NCBI RefSeq assembly: GCF_009833125.1
Contig: NZ_QRCC01000009.1
Coordinates: 79,580-143,579 of the forward strand
Direction: 5' to 3'
From: Nitrosomonas sp. HPC101
GTDB lineage: Bacteria; Pseudomonadota; Gammaproteobacteria; Burkholderiales; Nitrosomonadaceae
DNA: 64,000 bases
How positions within the stretch are numbered: the first letter of the stretch is position 1; every line of letters starts with the position of its first letter. Positions 47,677-57,171 of the stretch are shown piece by piece. A program made the translations under genes and the position numbers. A model generated the notes under the pieces. The model saw nothing but the letters and a program-made list of their open reading frames with translations. It ran no database searches and was not told the DNA's origin.

Positions 47677-48450
47677 ATGGAATACATCATCGTTTGTACT
47701 GCTGCACTTCTTGCTTCCGGCCTCACTCTGTTTTCCGGGTTTGGTCTGGGAACACTGTTGATGCCAGTGGTGGCGATATTCTTTCCACTTGAAATAGCCA
47801 TCGCTATCACGGCAGTGGTTCACTTCACAAACAATCTGTTCAAGTTGGTATTGATGGGGCATCGCGCAGATAAATCAATCCTGCTGAAATTTGGGTTACC
47901 CGCTGTTCTCGCGGCGTTTGCAGGTGCTGGTCTCCTCAACTGGCTTGGCGAAGTCCCTCCAGTATTCCAGTACATGGCATTCGGTCGTGAACTGGCAGTT
48001 TCACCGCTCAAACTGGTCATCGGCGTACTGATTATCTTCTTCGTGAGTTTGGAGCTTTCTGAGCGATTTTCAAACATCAAACTAGACAAGAAGTGGTTGC
48101 CGCTGGGAGGAGCAATCAGTGGATTTTTTGGCGGCCTATCAGGTCATCAAGGCGCATTCAGAAGCATGTTTTTACTGAAGGCTGGCCTCGGAAAGGAGGC
48201 GTTCGTAGCCACAGGCATTGTCCTTGCAGTCATGGTTGATATGGCGCGGATAGTTGTTTACGGTGCCGGAACTTCATCTAATGGAGAAGATGTTCAATGG
48301 CGCCTGGTGGTCGCAGCCTGTATTTCCGCATTCCTAGGGGCGTATATTGGCGCTAAGGTTCTCAAAAAAGTCACCATTCGTGCCGTTCAAATATCTGTAT
48401 CTTTGCTTCTGGTTCTGGTGTCGTTCGGACTCATCACTGGATTGGTGTAA
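47677..48450 (+). CDS. TSUP/TauE-SafE family permease (cassette)
   Basis: 257 residues from the ATG preceded by GGAG. About eight hydrophobic segments are seen, with LTLFSGFGLGTLLMPVVAIFFPLEIAIA in the first half and SGFFGGLSGHQGAFRSMFLLKAGL in the second, the internal repeat of the family. Members export or import small organosulfur or sulfite compounds; the substrate is unknown. It is the last recognisable cassette; a partial attC-like stretch (ACGCCCAATCC) follows. Confidence 0.9.
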   Translation: MEYIIVCTAALLASGLTLFSGFGLGTLLMPVVAIFFPLEIAIAITAVVHFTNNLFKLVLMGHRADKSILLKFGLPAVLAAFAGAGLLNWLGEVPPVFQYMAFGRELAVSPLKLVIGVLIIFFVSLELSERFSNIKLDKKWLPLGGAISGFFGGLSGHQGAFRSMFLLKAGLGKEAFVATGIVLAVMVDMARIVVYGAGTSSNGEDVQWRLVVAACISAFLGAYIGAKVLKKVTIRAVQISVSLLLVLVSFGLITGLV

Positions 48451-48483
48451 GACGCCCAATCCTTTGCTGCAGGCGCGGCAGCG

Positions 48484-49356
48484 CTAATCAAAGACGTCGT
48501 ACAAAATATCAGCAACAACAGCTGTGGCTACAGAAATCAGAATCAAATCCGTGCCGACAACACGCCATTCATAACCGGGGTATCTCGGCAGGCGACTCAC
48601 CATCGGGCCAGGCGCCATTTTTCTGGCAATTCCTGGAGGGAGAGGCTTACCCCTTGCCAGATTCTTTCGTATGCCAGGCGGCAAGGTGGAGTACCCCCCC
48701 AGTCCGAAATCCAATGCATACTCGCGGGCCAAGGCAGCGGTAATACCGGCATACACAAGATCACCGAACAAATCGTCACCACGCAAATGACCGTAGCGAT
48801 CCCTGTGGTCATCAAAATAGTCGTAGTAGCGGCCTCGATCGTCGTAATGGCGATCGGAATCGTCATCACCTTGATCATCTTGATCATCTTGATCGTCGTA
48901 ACGGTGATCAGAATCGTAATGGCCTCGATCGTAGTAGCGACCTCGATCGTCATAATGGCGATCAGAATCGTCATCGTCTTGATCGTCGTAACGGTGATCA
49001 GAATCGTAATGGCCCCGATCGTAGTAGCGGCTTCGATCGTCGTAGCGGCCTCGATCATAGTAACGCCGATCAGAAGCGTAATCACCGCCTCGACTGCTGT
49101 GAGATCGTTTATCGTAATTACCAGACATATCCGGCCTACCCTTATCAGCGTTGCCAGGACCGGAATTACCCTTGCCCAAATTTTTCTTACCAGAGTTACC
49201 TGCTGCATGCGAGTTACTCTTGCCGCTATTGTCCTTCTTATCGGGATTGCTTGCGTGGCTGCCTGGGCCCTTACCTTCAGGCGGCGCTGCTTGGGCAGAT
49301 AAAACCAGCGAACAGGCTGCTATTAAAGATGCGGCTAACACTATACGTGCGCTCAT
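48484..49356 (-). CDS. CigR/RcnB-like exported protein with Asp/Tyr/Arg-rich repeats
   Basis: 290 residues. A signal peptide (about 23 residues, ending AQA) is followed by a low-complexity Ser/Asn/Gly/Lys region. Next come repeated blocks such as DRGHYDSDHRYDDQDD and DDSDRHYDDRGRYY. The C-terminal domain has LPPGIRKNLARGKPLPPGIARKMAPGP and WRVVGTDLILISVATAVVADIL. This C-terminus matches the CigR/RcnB-like group. The repeats are encoded by tandem DNA repeats and may vary in number between strains. Function is unknown. Confidence 0.85.
   Translation of the reverse strand: MSARIVLAASLIAACSLVLSAQAAPPEGKGPGSHASNPDKKDNSGKSNSHAAGNSGKKNLGKGNSGPGNADKGRPDMSGNYDKRSHSSRGGDYASDRRYYDRGRYDDRSRYYDRGHYDSDHRYDDQDDDDSDRHYDDRGRYYDRGHYDSDHRYDDQDDQDDQGDDDSDRHYDDRGRYYDYFDDHRDRYGHLRGDDLFGDLVYAGITAALAREYALDFGLGGYSTLPPGIRKNLARGKPLPPGIARKMAPGPMVSRLPRYPGYEWRVVGTDLILISVATAVVADILYDVFD
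48820..49080. repeat. Coding tandem repeats in the CigR-like gene
   Basis: Two near-identical blocks of about 100 bases encode the RYYDRGHYDSDHRYDDQDD units. Smaller GATCATCTT/GATCGTCGTA repeats, encoding DQD/YDD units, sit within them. Slippage is likely. Confidence 0.7.
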
Positions 49357-49727
49357 TATTACTTCTCCTTAATATCAAGACAGCCCAAGTATACTGCGTG
49401 CCTTATCTCAAAAACACTCCATCACGTAACAATTTGCAGACTGACGACCTGGTTTGTTGGCGCTGCTGGAGTGCTGAAGATTGAACCGGCGAACTGTTAT
49501 GTCAGGTTGTTTGATGCAAGTGCCTTTGTTGCCGGAGGCGAAGACGATGCTCCTGCTCCTCGAAGGAATCCTGCCCGCGGTTGGTACACCCTGACCGGTG
49601 CTGAGTATGGGGCAGATCAATCGGGCCCGTTTGTATGCGACGGCAGGAATGGCTTTGGGCTTGTTCCTTGTTCATACAGTTGGCATTTGCCTAAGCGAAA
49701 AGCGCATCTGTAGCTGCTTTAATGCAA
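49357..49727. other. Intergenic stretch with no supported gene
   Basis: About 370 bases between two minus-strand genes. Short open frames exist in several phases, but none has a ribosome-binding site or recognisable family. One plus-strand frame (GQINRARLYATAGMALGLFLVH) faintly recalls a LysE-type transporter start. A decayed gene is possible but not supported. Confidence 0.4.
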
Positions 49728-52700
49728 TCACACACCGGGTTGTTGCAGCACCCATTCGTGCAGAGATACGTAGTCGGTTTTTCCGGTGGCAAGCAGCGGC
49801 AGCTTATCGATGTACAGGATGCTCTTTGGTATCCCCAGTTCGCCCAAGCCATTCTGGCTGAAATAAGTGACGATGTCGCTGCGATCTGCCGATTGACGGG
49901 TGGTAATCAGAACAATCTGCTCGCCTTTTCTGGCATCGGGCATCTGGATGATGGCATGACCGTAACCTGGCCACAGCTGGTTGATAGATTCTTCTATGGC
50001 CGGCAGTGAAATCATTTCACCGCCTATCTTGGCAAACCGTTTGGCGCGCCCTTTGATAAAAATATAACCTTCCTCGTTGATTTCGACGATGTCACCAGTA
50101 TCATGCCAACCATCGACAGGCGGCACGATCATGCCAGGATTGGCGGCCAAATAATAGCCCAGCATGATATTCGGACCGGATACCAACAATTTGCCTCCCT
50201 GAGTGATTCCCGGGACAGGCTCCAGTTTGCTGGAAATGCCGGGTAACAGACGACCAACCGAGCCGGGATGGTTGTGCATAGGAGTATTCAAGCTGAGGAT
50301 AGGGGCAGTTTCAGTCGTGCCATACCCTTCGAAAATACGCACACCAAAATTCTCCGACCACAGTCTGCGGGTGCTTTCCCGCAGTTTCTCGGCGCCGGCA
50401 AACACATAACGAACGCTGTAAAAATCGTAGGCGTTGGCATGGCGCGCATAACCGGCGAGGAATGTATCAGTGCCGAACAGCAAGGTTGCATTGGTATCGT
50501 AGATCAGTTCAGGGATAACGCGATAATGCAGGGGGGACGGGTACAGAAAGACCCGTATACCAGACAGTACCGGCAGCAGCATACCACCCGTTAATCCAAG
50601 TGAATGGAAGAGAGGCAGTGCGTTGAATACCAGGTCAGTCGGGCCGAAATCGATCCGGGCGGATACCTGAAAGCGGTTTGCCTGCAGGTTGGTATGGCTG
50701 AGCACCACGCCCTTGGGCACATCCTCCGAGCCGGAGGTAAACAGAACGACTGCCGGTGCATTTGGATTACGCTGGGAATGGGCATAGCGATAACTGGCTC
50801 CCGGCAGCAGACCTGCTACCAGCCCGGCCAGCTTGTGCCACCAGCGCACCTGATATTTCAGATCTTCCAGATAGATCAGGGTAATTTGCTTTGCTTTCAG
50901 GCTGTCGGTCAGACCGGTCAGTTTGGCAGCTTCTATGAATCCGCGTGCGGTGATGACAGTTCGAATCTGCGCTATCCGGCAAGCCGTTATGAGATTTCCG
51001 GGGCTGACCGAAAAATTCAGGAAAGCAGGTACACGACCGAAAGCCTGCAAGGCAAAAAAACTGATCATGCTGCTTACCATGTTGGGCAGCATGATTCCCA
51101 CATTGTCATGCAGGTGGGTGTGACGACGCAGCATAATACCCAGGATAAAGCTGCGTGTGATCAGTTGAGAATAGTTCAATGGGCAGCGTTCGACATCCTC
51201 CGCGATGATGTGCTTTCTGCCATGAATGGCCGCGGCATCGAGCAGCGACTGGAACAAGGTCTGTCGCAGGACATTGCTCTGAAAAGTCGCTGTGGTCATG
51301 ATGTCGTACAGTTTCAGGCCCGCTGCGCGGCGACGGCGTTTGCCACGAATCGAATCCGGCAGATCAAAACTTTCCGGCGGCATAACGGTTACGCTGATCC
51401 GGGGGAACCAGCGTATCCTCACTTTCCCTTTCAGCCTGGAGAAAAGCGTGTATTGCGGGCCTGAAAGGCTTACTGGCAACAGTTTTGCCCCGGCTTTATC
51501 CGCGATCATGGCCGGGCCTTCGTAGATTTTCATGAGTGACCCGGTCAATGTCAGCCGCCCTTCAGGAAAGATCACCACTCTGTCACCATTTCTGACTCGT
51601 TCAATCAGCAGACGGGTGGAGAGAGAATTGGTCGGATCAAGCGCAATGGTATCTGCCAGAAACAGGAAAGGCCGCACCCACCATTTGCGGGCAATGCTGG
51701 TGTTGATGGCAAAGCACAGGCGTTCGGGAAAACATACGCTCAGCAGTGCGGCATCCAGGAATGACAGGTGATTGGAGACGATCAGCACTCTTTCCCCTGC
51801 CTGGCGATAATGTTTCAATCCCTTGATTTTCAAGCGATAGAACGTATGGAATACCCATTGCAGAATAGATCTGGCCAGTTCATACGGCAACAGCTTTGCG
51901 ATGTAGATTGCCACCAAGCCATTGAGCAGCGCAATCGTCAAAAAAACCTCGGGCACAGTAAAATCGAGCGCCAACATCACACTGATTCCAAGCGCGGAAA
52001 CCACCATGAACAGCGCATTCATGATGTTGTTGGCAGCAATGGCACGCGACCGATAGGAAGCTTCCGCGTAGTTCTGCACAATGGCGTAAAGCGGCACAAT
52101 ATAAAGGCCACCACTGATCGAGATGGCCAGCAGATCCAGCAAAATGCGCCAGTGGGCGAGTGATTCCAGAAAACGCAATGCGCCGATGAGTTCCACACCC
52201 GGTACAGATACGATAGCAGTACTAGCAAAATATAGATCGATGGTGAAGATCGTCATGCCCAGCACACCCAGAGGAACATAGGTTGCAGCCACTTTACCCT
52301 TGAGCAGCTTGTCGCACAGCAGCGCACCGATACCGATTCCTACCGAAAAGAGCGTCAAGAACAGCGTAACCACCTGTTCATTTCCACCGATGACATCCTT
52401 TGCAAAAGTGGGAAATTGCGACAGAAACGTGGCGCCAAACAACCAGAACCACGATATTCCGAGAATGGCATGAAACACCGTGGTGTTCTCACGTGCCTGG
52501 CGGATGATGACACGCGTTTCTTCAAGGATATGCCAGTTCACAATCGTATCTGCCGCCGCCGGGCGGACTGGAGGAATGAACAGACTGGACAGCCAGCCGA
52601 CCAGCGCGATTCCGATCGTGATACCGGAGACGATTGCTCCGCCCTGCCCGGCCAGAATAAGCAACCCGCCTATGATCGTCCCCAGCAGAATGGCGATAAA

Positions 52701-53162
52701 TGTTCCGGCACTGACCAGCGCATTACCGCCAATCAGCTCGTCTTCGCGCAATTGATCCGGCAGAATGCTGTATTTCAATGGCCCGAAGAACGCAGACTGG
52801 GCGCCCATCAGAAACAGGATCACCATCAGCAGCATAACGCTATTCAGGTAAAACCCCACCGCCGCGCCCCCCATCAGAATGATTTCGACAAATTTGACGT
52901 AGCGGATGAGTTGCGCCTTGTCCCATTTATCCGCCAGCTGGCCGGCAGTAGCGGAAAAGATGAAAAACGGCAAAATGAAAATACCCGCTGCCAGCGTAAC
53001 CATGATCTGCGGGCTCAGACCCGCGTTATCCAAGGTGGTATAGGTGATCAGAATGACCAGCGCATTCTTGAAAACATTGTCATTGAATGCACCCAGAAAC
53101 TGGGTCACGAAAAAGGGTAAAAAGCGTCTACTCGAAAGCAGCTTCCATTGACTTGAGCGCAT
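49728..53162 (-). CDS. LplT-PlsC-acyl-ACP synthetase fusion (Aas-like lysophospholipid remodelling protein)
   Basis: 1144 residues from the ATG at 53162 with AAGG upstream; the open frame runs on in phase into an IS remnant, so the upstream part is not native. The first ~400 residues are an MFS/LplT-like permease (FLGAFNDNVFKNALVILITY). Residues ~430-620 are a PlsC acyltransferase (NHLSFLDAALLS, FPEGRLT). The remainder is an AMP-forming ligase (LFTSGSEDVPKGV, FEGYGTTETAPILS, GWHDTGDIVEINEEGYIFIKGR). Together they would flip lysophospholipid inward and re-acylate it. In enterobacteria lplT and aas are separate genes. Confidence 0.92.
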   Translation of the reverse strand: MRSSQWKLLSSRRFLPFFVTQFLGAFNDNVFKNALVILITYTTLDNAGLSPQIMVTLAAGIFILPFFIFSATAGQLADKWDKAQLIRYVKFVEIILMGGAAVGFYLNSVMLLMVILFLMGAQSAFFGPLKYSILPDQLREDELIGGNALVSAGTFIAILLGTIIGGLLILAGQGGAIVSGITIGIALVGWLSSLFIPPVRPAAADTIVNWHILEETRVIIRQARENTTVFHAILGISWFWLFGATFLSQFPTFAKDVIGGNEQVVTLFLTLFSVGIGIGALLCDKLLKGKVAATYVPLGVLGMTIFTIDLYFASTAIVSVPGVELIGALRFLESLAHWRILLDLLAISISGGLYIVPLYAIVQNYAEASYRSRAIAANNIMNALFMVVSALGISVMLALDFTVPEVFLTIALLNGLVAIYIAKLLPYELARSILQWVFHTFYRLKIKGLKHYRQAGERVLIVSNHLSFLDAALLSVCFPERLCFAINTSIARKWWVRPFLFLADTIALDPTNSLSTRLLIERVRNGDRVVIFPEGRLTLTGSLMKIYEGPAMIADKAGAKLLPVSLSGPQYTLFSRLKGKVRIRWFPRISVTVMPPESFDLPDSIRGKRRRRAAGLKLYDIMTTATFQSNVLRQTLFQSLLDAAAIHGRKHIIAEDVERCPLNYSQLITRSFILGIMLRRHTHLHDNVGIMLPNMVSSMISFFALQAFGRVPAFLNFSVSPGNLITACRIAQIRTVITARGFIEAAKLTGLTDSLKAKQITLIYLEDLKYQVRWWHKLAGLVAGLLPGASYRYAHSQRNPNAPAVVLFTSGSEDVPKGVVLSHTNLQANRFQVSARIDFGPTDLVFNALPLFHSLGLTGGMLLPVLSGIRVFLYPSPLHYRVIPELIYDTNATLLFGTDTFLAGYARHANAYDFYSVRYVFAGAEKLRESTRRLWSENFGVRIFEGYGTTETAPILSLNTPMHNHPGSVGRLLPGISSKLEPVPGITQGGKLLVSGPNIMLGYYLAANPGMIVPPVDGWHDTGDIVEINEEGYIFIKGRAKRFAKIGGEMISLPAIEESINQLWPGYGHAIIQMPDARKGEQIVLITTRQSADRSDIVTYFSQNGLGELGIPKSILYIDKLPLLATGKTDYVSLHEWVLQQPGV

Positions 53163-53238
53163 AACAAACCTTCTCGATAGTGATTTCCTGATTATAGGGA
53201 ACTCTCTCTGGAAACCCCAGGACCTGTTAACACTAATC

Positions 53239-53830
53239 AAGCTGTCAACAATCAGTGCAAAATGGATGAAGAATCGGAATACTACATCCAGCTTATCAAA
53301 GCGGGAGAAGATTCTTCTGAATTCCTTCAGGCGACGAAACAGTCGCTCAACTTCATTGCGCTTTTTATATATTTCAGCGCTATACCCCAGGGCAACACGC
53401 GGTTCGCTTTTCGCGGCGCCACAGGGATCATTCCCAGATCAAGCAGCAACTGTCGTGCTCAGCTCCTTCGCACGCTTTATCGGTGATCACGTGAGTTTCA
53501 AAAAACCCTTTATTCATAATGAATTTCAACATCTTACGTTCTTTTTTGGCATCACCGGATTGACCAGAAGACAACGAAAACACTACCGCAGTTCTGGCAT
53601 CTTCCGCAACCAGGTAAATTTTGATAGTCCAACCCCTTGTGATTTACCAATAGCTTGAACACCGTTTTTTTAATATACCGATACCATCACAGGATGGACT
53701 TTGACTATCGTGCTCTCCAGCGATTGGCTCGTGTGTAAATCCTGCACCAATTGCCGAATTTCTCAGATATTTAATCCCACGGCATTCAGCGTACCGTCGG
53801 AGAGCTTGTAGCAGAAGATGAGAGCATCTA
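53239..53830 (-). pseudogene. IS5-type transposase remnant
   Basis: Reading the minus strand in several frames gives fragments of a DDE transposase of the IS5 family: LESTIVKVHPVM, QAIGKSQGVGLSKF, then KKRNEVERLFRRLKEFRRIFSRFDKLD and a hydrophobic C-terminus. Stops and frame changes between the fragments show it is dead, and the N-terminus is missing. Its 3' end abuts the start region of the acyltransferase fusion gene. The following 400 bases up to nrdA contain only the nrdA control region. Confidence 0.8.
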
Positions 53831-54115
53831 TAAGTTGTCAAAGTGTGTCGGCCTAGCTTGACGTAGTGTATGAGAAATATGACAACACGTTAAAGTGTAA
53901 CAAGCATCATTATTCACTTTATTTTTATGATGGAGGCTCGGATAGTTGAGTAATCGTTCAATACTTCGACAAACAGGAAACGTTGAGAGTGTTAATTTTT
54001 CTGTAACAGATATTGTCGAGAATATGGATTGTTCAAATAATCAAATTAACGATGACAGCTGGTTTTCAGCTATCCAGCAGAGCTCTTCCCGGACTTCTTG
54101 TTGACAGCAGCATTC

Positions 54116-54161
54116 CACAACAGGTACTATTGTTTCGCCTTGTTAACCACAATATATTGTG
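54116..54161 (+). promoter_or_regulatory. NrdR-type operator upstream of nrdA
   Basis: A perfect palindrome CACAATATATTGTG lies at 54148-54161, close to the NrdR-box consensus. A degenerate partner with the same CACAA left half begins at 54116, 32 bp away; NrdR boxes usually occur in pairs about three helical turns apart. This predicts repression of nrdAB by the ATP/dATP sensor NrdR. Confidence 0.65.
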
Positions 54162-54260
54162 TTATCAGGTATCCAGCAGCTTTCAGCCATTTCCTTACAG
54201 CCACTTGATTTTTGGCCATTTTTCGATCAGCAATACCGGATCACACAGGAGAAATCAACC

Positions 54261-57131
54261 ATGCAGATCGCTACAGACACCCTCTCATCTTCCCCTATTT
54301 CCCAGAAAAATTTTCTGGCAGAAACGATCGATTTGCCGGCAGCACGGCAAGATTATTCCCAATACAAAGTGATCCGACGCAATGGTGCCGTGGTGGCATT
54401 TGAACCCGGCAAAATTTCCATCGCACTGACCAAAGCGTTCATCGCCGTAAGAGGCGGGCAAAGTGCCGTTTCTTCCAGCATGCGCGAGATCGTGGCACAG
54501 TTGACCGGCGAGGTGGTACATGCGCTGACACGTCGCCGTCCGGGAGGCGGCACATTTCACATCGAGGATATTCAGGATCAGGTCGAGCTGGCACTGATGC
54601 GCTCGGGCGATCACGACATCGCACGTGCATATGTGCTGTACCGCGAGGAGCGTACGCGTGAACGGGCAAAGCAGCAAAAGGGGCAAGTGGCTTCTGGTCA
54701 GACTGCTACCGTGCTGCATGTCGTGGAAAACGGGCAAAGGATTCCGCTCGATCCAGCCCGACTGATGATCCGGATCGAATCGGCCTGCCAGAATCTGGGA
54801 GACACGGTTGATGCCGGGCTGATCGTCAAATCGATGCTCAAGGATCTATATGACGGCGTGCCGGCCGAAGAAGTCAGAAAATCTGCCGTGTTGTCTGCCC
54901 GTGCGCTGATCGAAAAAGAGCCTGCTTACAGTTTCGTGACGGCAAGGCTTTTGCTGGACGACATCCGTTATGAAGTGCTGGATGAAGAAGTGGCCCATGA
55001 GGCTATGCAATCACGCTATGCTGAATATTTTCCGGAGTTTGTCCGGAAAGGAATCGAGGCCGGATTACTGGATGAACATTTGGGACAGTTTGATCTGGCA
55101 CTGTTGTCAGAAGCGCTGGTTGCTGATCGTGATCTGCAGTTCAGCTATCTCGGCCTGCAGACCCTGTATGACCGCTACTTCTTGCATGTTTCCGAACGGC
55201 GTATCGAACTGCCGCAAATATTCTTCATGCGCGTTGCCATGGGGCTGGCACTGAATGAAATCGATCGTGAGGCCCGTGCCATCGAGTTCTATCACCTGCT
55301 GTCAAAGTTCGATTTCATGAGCTCGACACCCACCCTGTTTAATTCCGGTACACGGCGCTCACAATTGTCCTCATGCTATCTGAGCACCGTACCGGACAGT
55401 CTCGATGGTATCTATGAAGCCATCAAGGAAAATGCACTGCTGTCCAAGTTTGCGGGCGGGCTGGGTAACGACTGGACACCGGTCAGAGCAATGGGTGCAC
55501 GCATCAAGGGAACCAATGGTAAGTCGCAAGGAGTGGTGCCTTTTCTCAAGGTAGTGTCAGATACAGCAGTGGCAGTCAATCAGGGTGGCAAACGCAAAGG
55601 AGCAGTATGTGCCTATCTGGAAACCTGGCATCTCGATATTGAAGAGTTTCTGGAATTACGTAAAAACACCGGAGATGACCGGAGACGGACGCATGACATG
55701 AATACTGCTGTCTGGGTGCCGGATCTGTTTATGAAGCGCATGCAGGAAGACCAGGAATGGACACTGTTTTCGCCCTCCGATACCCCCGATCTGCATGACA
55801 AATTCGGCAAAGCATTTGAAGAAGCTTACGTTGCCTATGAAGATCAGGCGGCGCGGGGCGATCTGACACTGTGCAAGCGTATTCCGGCCAGACAACTGTG
55901 GCGCAAGATGTTGACCATGTTATTTGAAACCGGGCATCCGTGGATTACGTTCAAGGATCCATGCAATATCCGTTCGCCGCAGAGTCATGTTGGTGTCGTG
56001 CACAGCTCAAATTTGTGTACCGAAATTACGTTGAATACTAACGAAAAGGAAATCGCCGTATGCAATCTGGGGTCGGTCAACCTGCTGGCTCATATCGTTG
56101 ATGGCAAACTGGATCAGGCTAAACTCAAACAGACGGTCACGACAGCCATGCGCATGCTGGATAACGTGATCGACATCAATTTCTATGCAGTGGCAAAAGC
56201 CCGCAATGCCAATTTCCGGCATCGACCGGTCGGGCTGGGCATCATGGGATTCCAGGATTGTCTGCACAAACTGGGTATTTCCTACGCCTCCCGGGAAGCA
56301 GTTGAATTTGCCGACAGATCGATGGAAGCAGTCGCGTACCATACTTACTGGGCCTCCACCGAACTGGCGGAAGAACGCGGCACCTATGCTACTTACCAGG
56401 GCAGTCTGTGGGATCGCGGTATTCTGCCGCAGGATACGCTAGAGCTATTGCGTGAGGAACGGGGCGGCCATGTGAAAATTGATGCTTCATCCACGCAGAA
56501 CTGGGATGCGCTGCGTGACCGGATCAGGCAGCATGGCATGCGCAATTCCAATTGTCTGGCAATTGCACCGACTGCGACAATTTCCAACATCATTGGCGTC
56601 TCCGCCAGCATCGAACCTACTTATCAGAATCTGTATGTCAAATCTAACCTTTCCGGAGAGTTTACGATAGTGAATCAGTGGCTGGTCAATGATTTGAAGA
56701 AACAGGATTTGTGGGATGAAGTCATGATCGCCGACCTCAAACATTACGATGGAGCAATCAGCAAAATTGACCGGGTACCGGAGAATTTACGTAATCTGTA
56801 CGCCACAGCATTCGAAGTTGATCCTCAGTGGCTGGTCGAAGCAGCATCCAGAAGACAGAAATGGATTGATCAGGCACAGTCACTCAATCTTTACATGGCG
56901 GGCGCTTCCGGCAAAAAAATGGACGAGCTGTACCAGCTTGCCTGGTTACGCGGACTCAAGACAACCTATTATCTGCGTGCACTGGGAGCAACCACTGCCG
57001 AAAAATCGACGGTACATACCAGTACGCTGAATGCAGTTCCCACGCAGCATGAACCACATACGGGCAGCTTGGCTCACACGGCCCCGCAACAATGTGCGAT
57101 CGACGATCCGGAATGTGAAGCATGTCAGTAA
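54261..57131 (+). CDS. nrdA: Class Ia ribonucleoside-diphosphate reductase, alpha subunit
   Basis: 956 residues from the ATG preceded by AGGAG; the frame extends upstream without a plausible start. N-terminal ATP-cone domains (YKVIRRNGAVVAFEPGKIS... and a second near residues 150-245) precede the reductase barrel. That barrel has MSSTPTLFNSGTRRSQLSSCYLS, KFAGGLGNDWTPVRA, the NLCTEI loop and AIAPTATISNIIGVSASIEP. A redox-active Cys pair sits at the very end (PECEACQ). The enzyme makes deoxyribonucleotides with NrdB. nrdB follows 40 bases on. Confidence 0.96.
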   Translation: MQIATDTLSSSPISQKNFLAETIDLPAARQDYSQYKVIRRNGAVVAFEPGKISIALTKAFIAVRGGQSAVSSSMREIVAQLTGEVVHALTRRRPGGGTFHIEDIQDQVELALMRSGDHDIARAYVLYREERTRERAKQQKGQVASGQTATVLHVVENGQRIPLDPARLMIRIESACQNLGDTVDAGLIVKSMLKDLYDGVPAEEVRKSAVLSARALIEKEPAYSFVTARLLLDDIRYEVLDEEVAHEAMQSRYAEYFPEFVRKGIEAGLLDEHLGQFDLALLSEALVADRDLQFSYLGLQTLYDRYFLHVSERRIELPQIFFMRVAMGLALNEIDREARAIEFYHLLSKFDFMSSTPTLFNSGTRRSQLSSCYLSTVPDSLDGIYEAIKENALLSKFAGGLGNDWTPVRAMGARIKGTNGKSQGVVPFLKVVSDTAVAVNQGGKRKGAVCAYLETWHLDIEEFLELRKNTGDDRRRTHDMNTAVWVPDLFMKRMQEDQEWTLFSPSDTPDLHDKFGKAFEEAYVAYEDQAARGDLTLCKRIPARQLWRKMLTMLFETGHPWITFKDPCNIRSPQSHVGVVHSSNLCTEITLNTNEKEIAVCNLGSVNLLAHIVDGKLDQAKLKQTVTTAMRMLDNVIDINFYAVAKARNANFRHRPVGLGIMGFQDCLHKLGISYASREAVEFADRSMEAVAYHTYWASTELAEERGTYATYQGSLWDRGILPQDTLELLREERGGHVKIDASSTQNWDALRDRIRQHGMRNSNCLAIAPTATISNIIGVSASIEPTYQNLYVKSNLSGEFTIVNQWLVNDLKKQDLWDEVMIADLKHYDGAISKIDRVPENLRNLYATAFEVDPQWLVEAASRRQKWIDQAQSLNLYMAGASGKKMDELYQLAWLRGLKTTYYLRALGATTAEKSTVHTSTLNAVPTQHEPHTGSLAHTAPQQCAIDDPECEACQ

Positions 57132-57171
57132 ATACTGAAAATATCCCCCAGATAATGCAAGGAGCAAAATC

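Noticed and set aside
49471..49713. An 80-codon plus-strand open frame between the CigR-like gene and the acyltransferase fusion
   Set aside because: No ribosome-binding site, no family resemblance, and alternative frames are as plausible; left as unexplained intergenic DNA.
52416..53120. A 234-codon plus-strand open frame opposite the LplT-like domain
   Set aside because: Low-complexity Gln/Arg/His-rich product, typical of a reverse-strand shadow of membrane helices.
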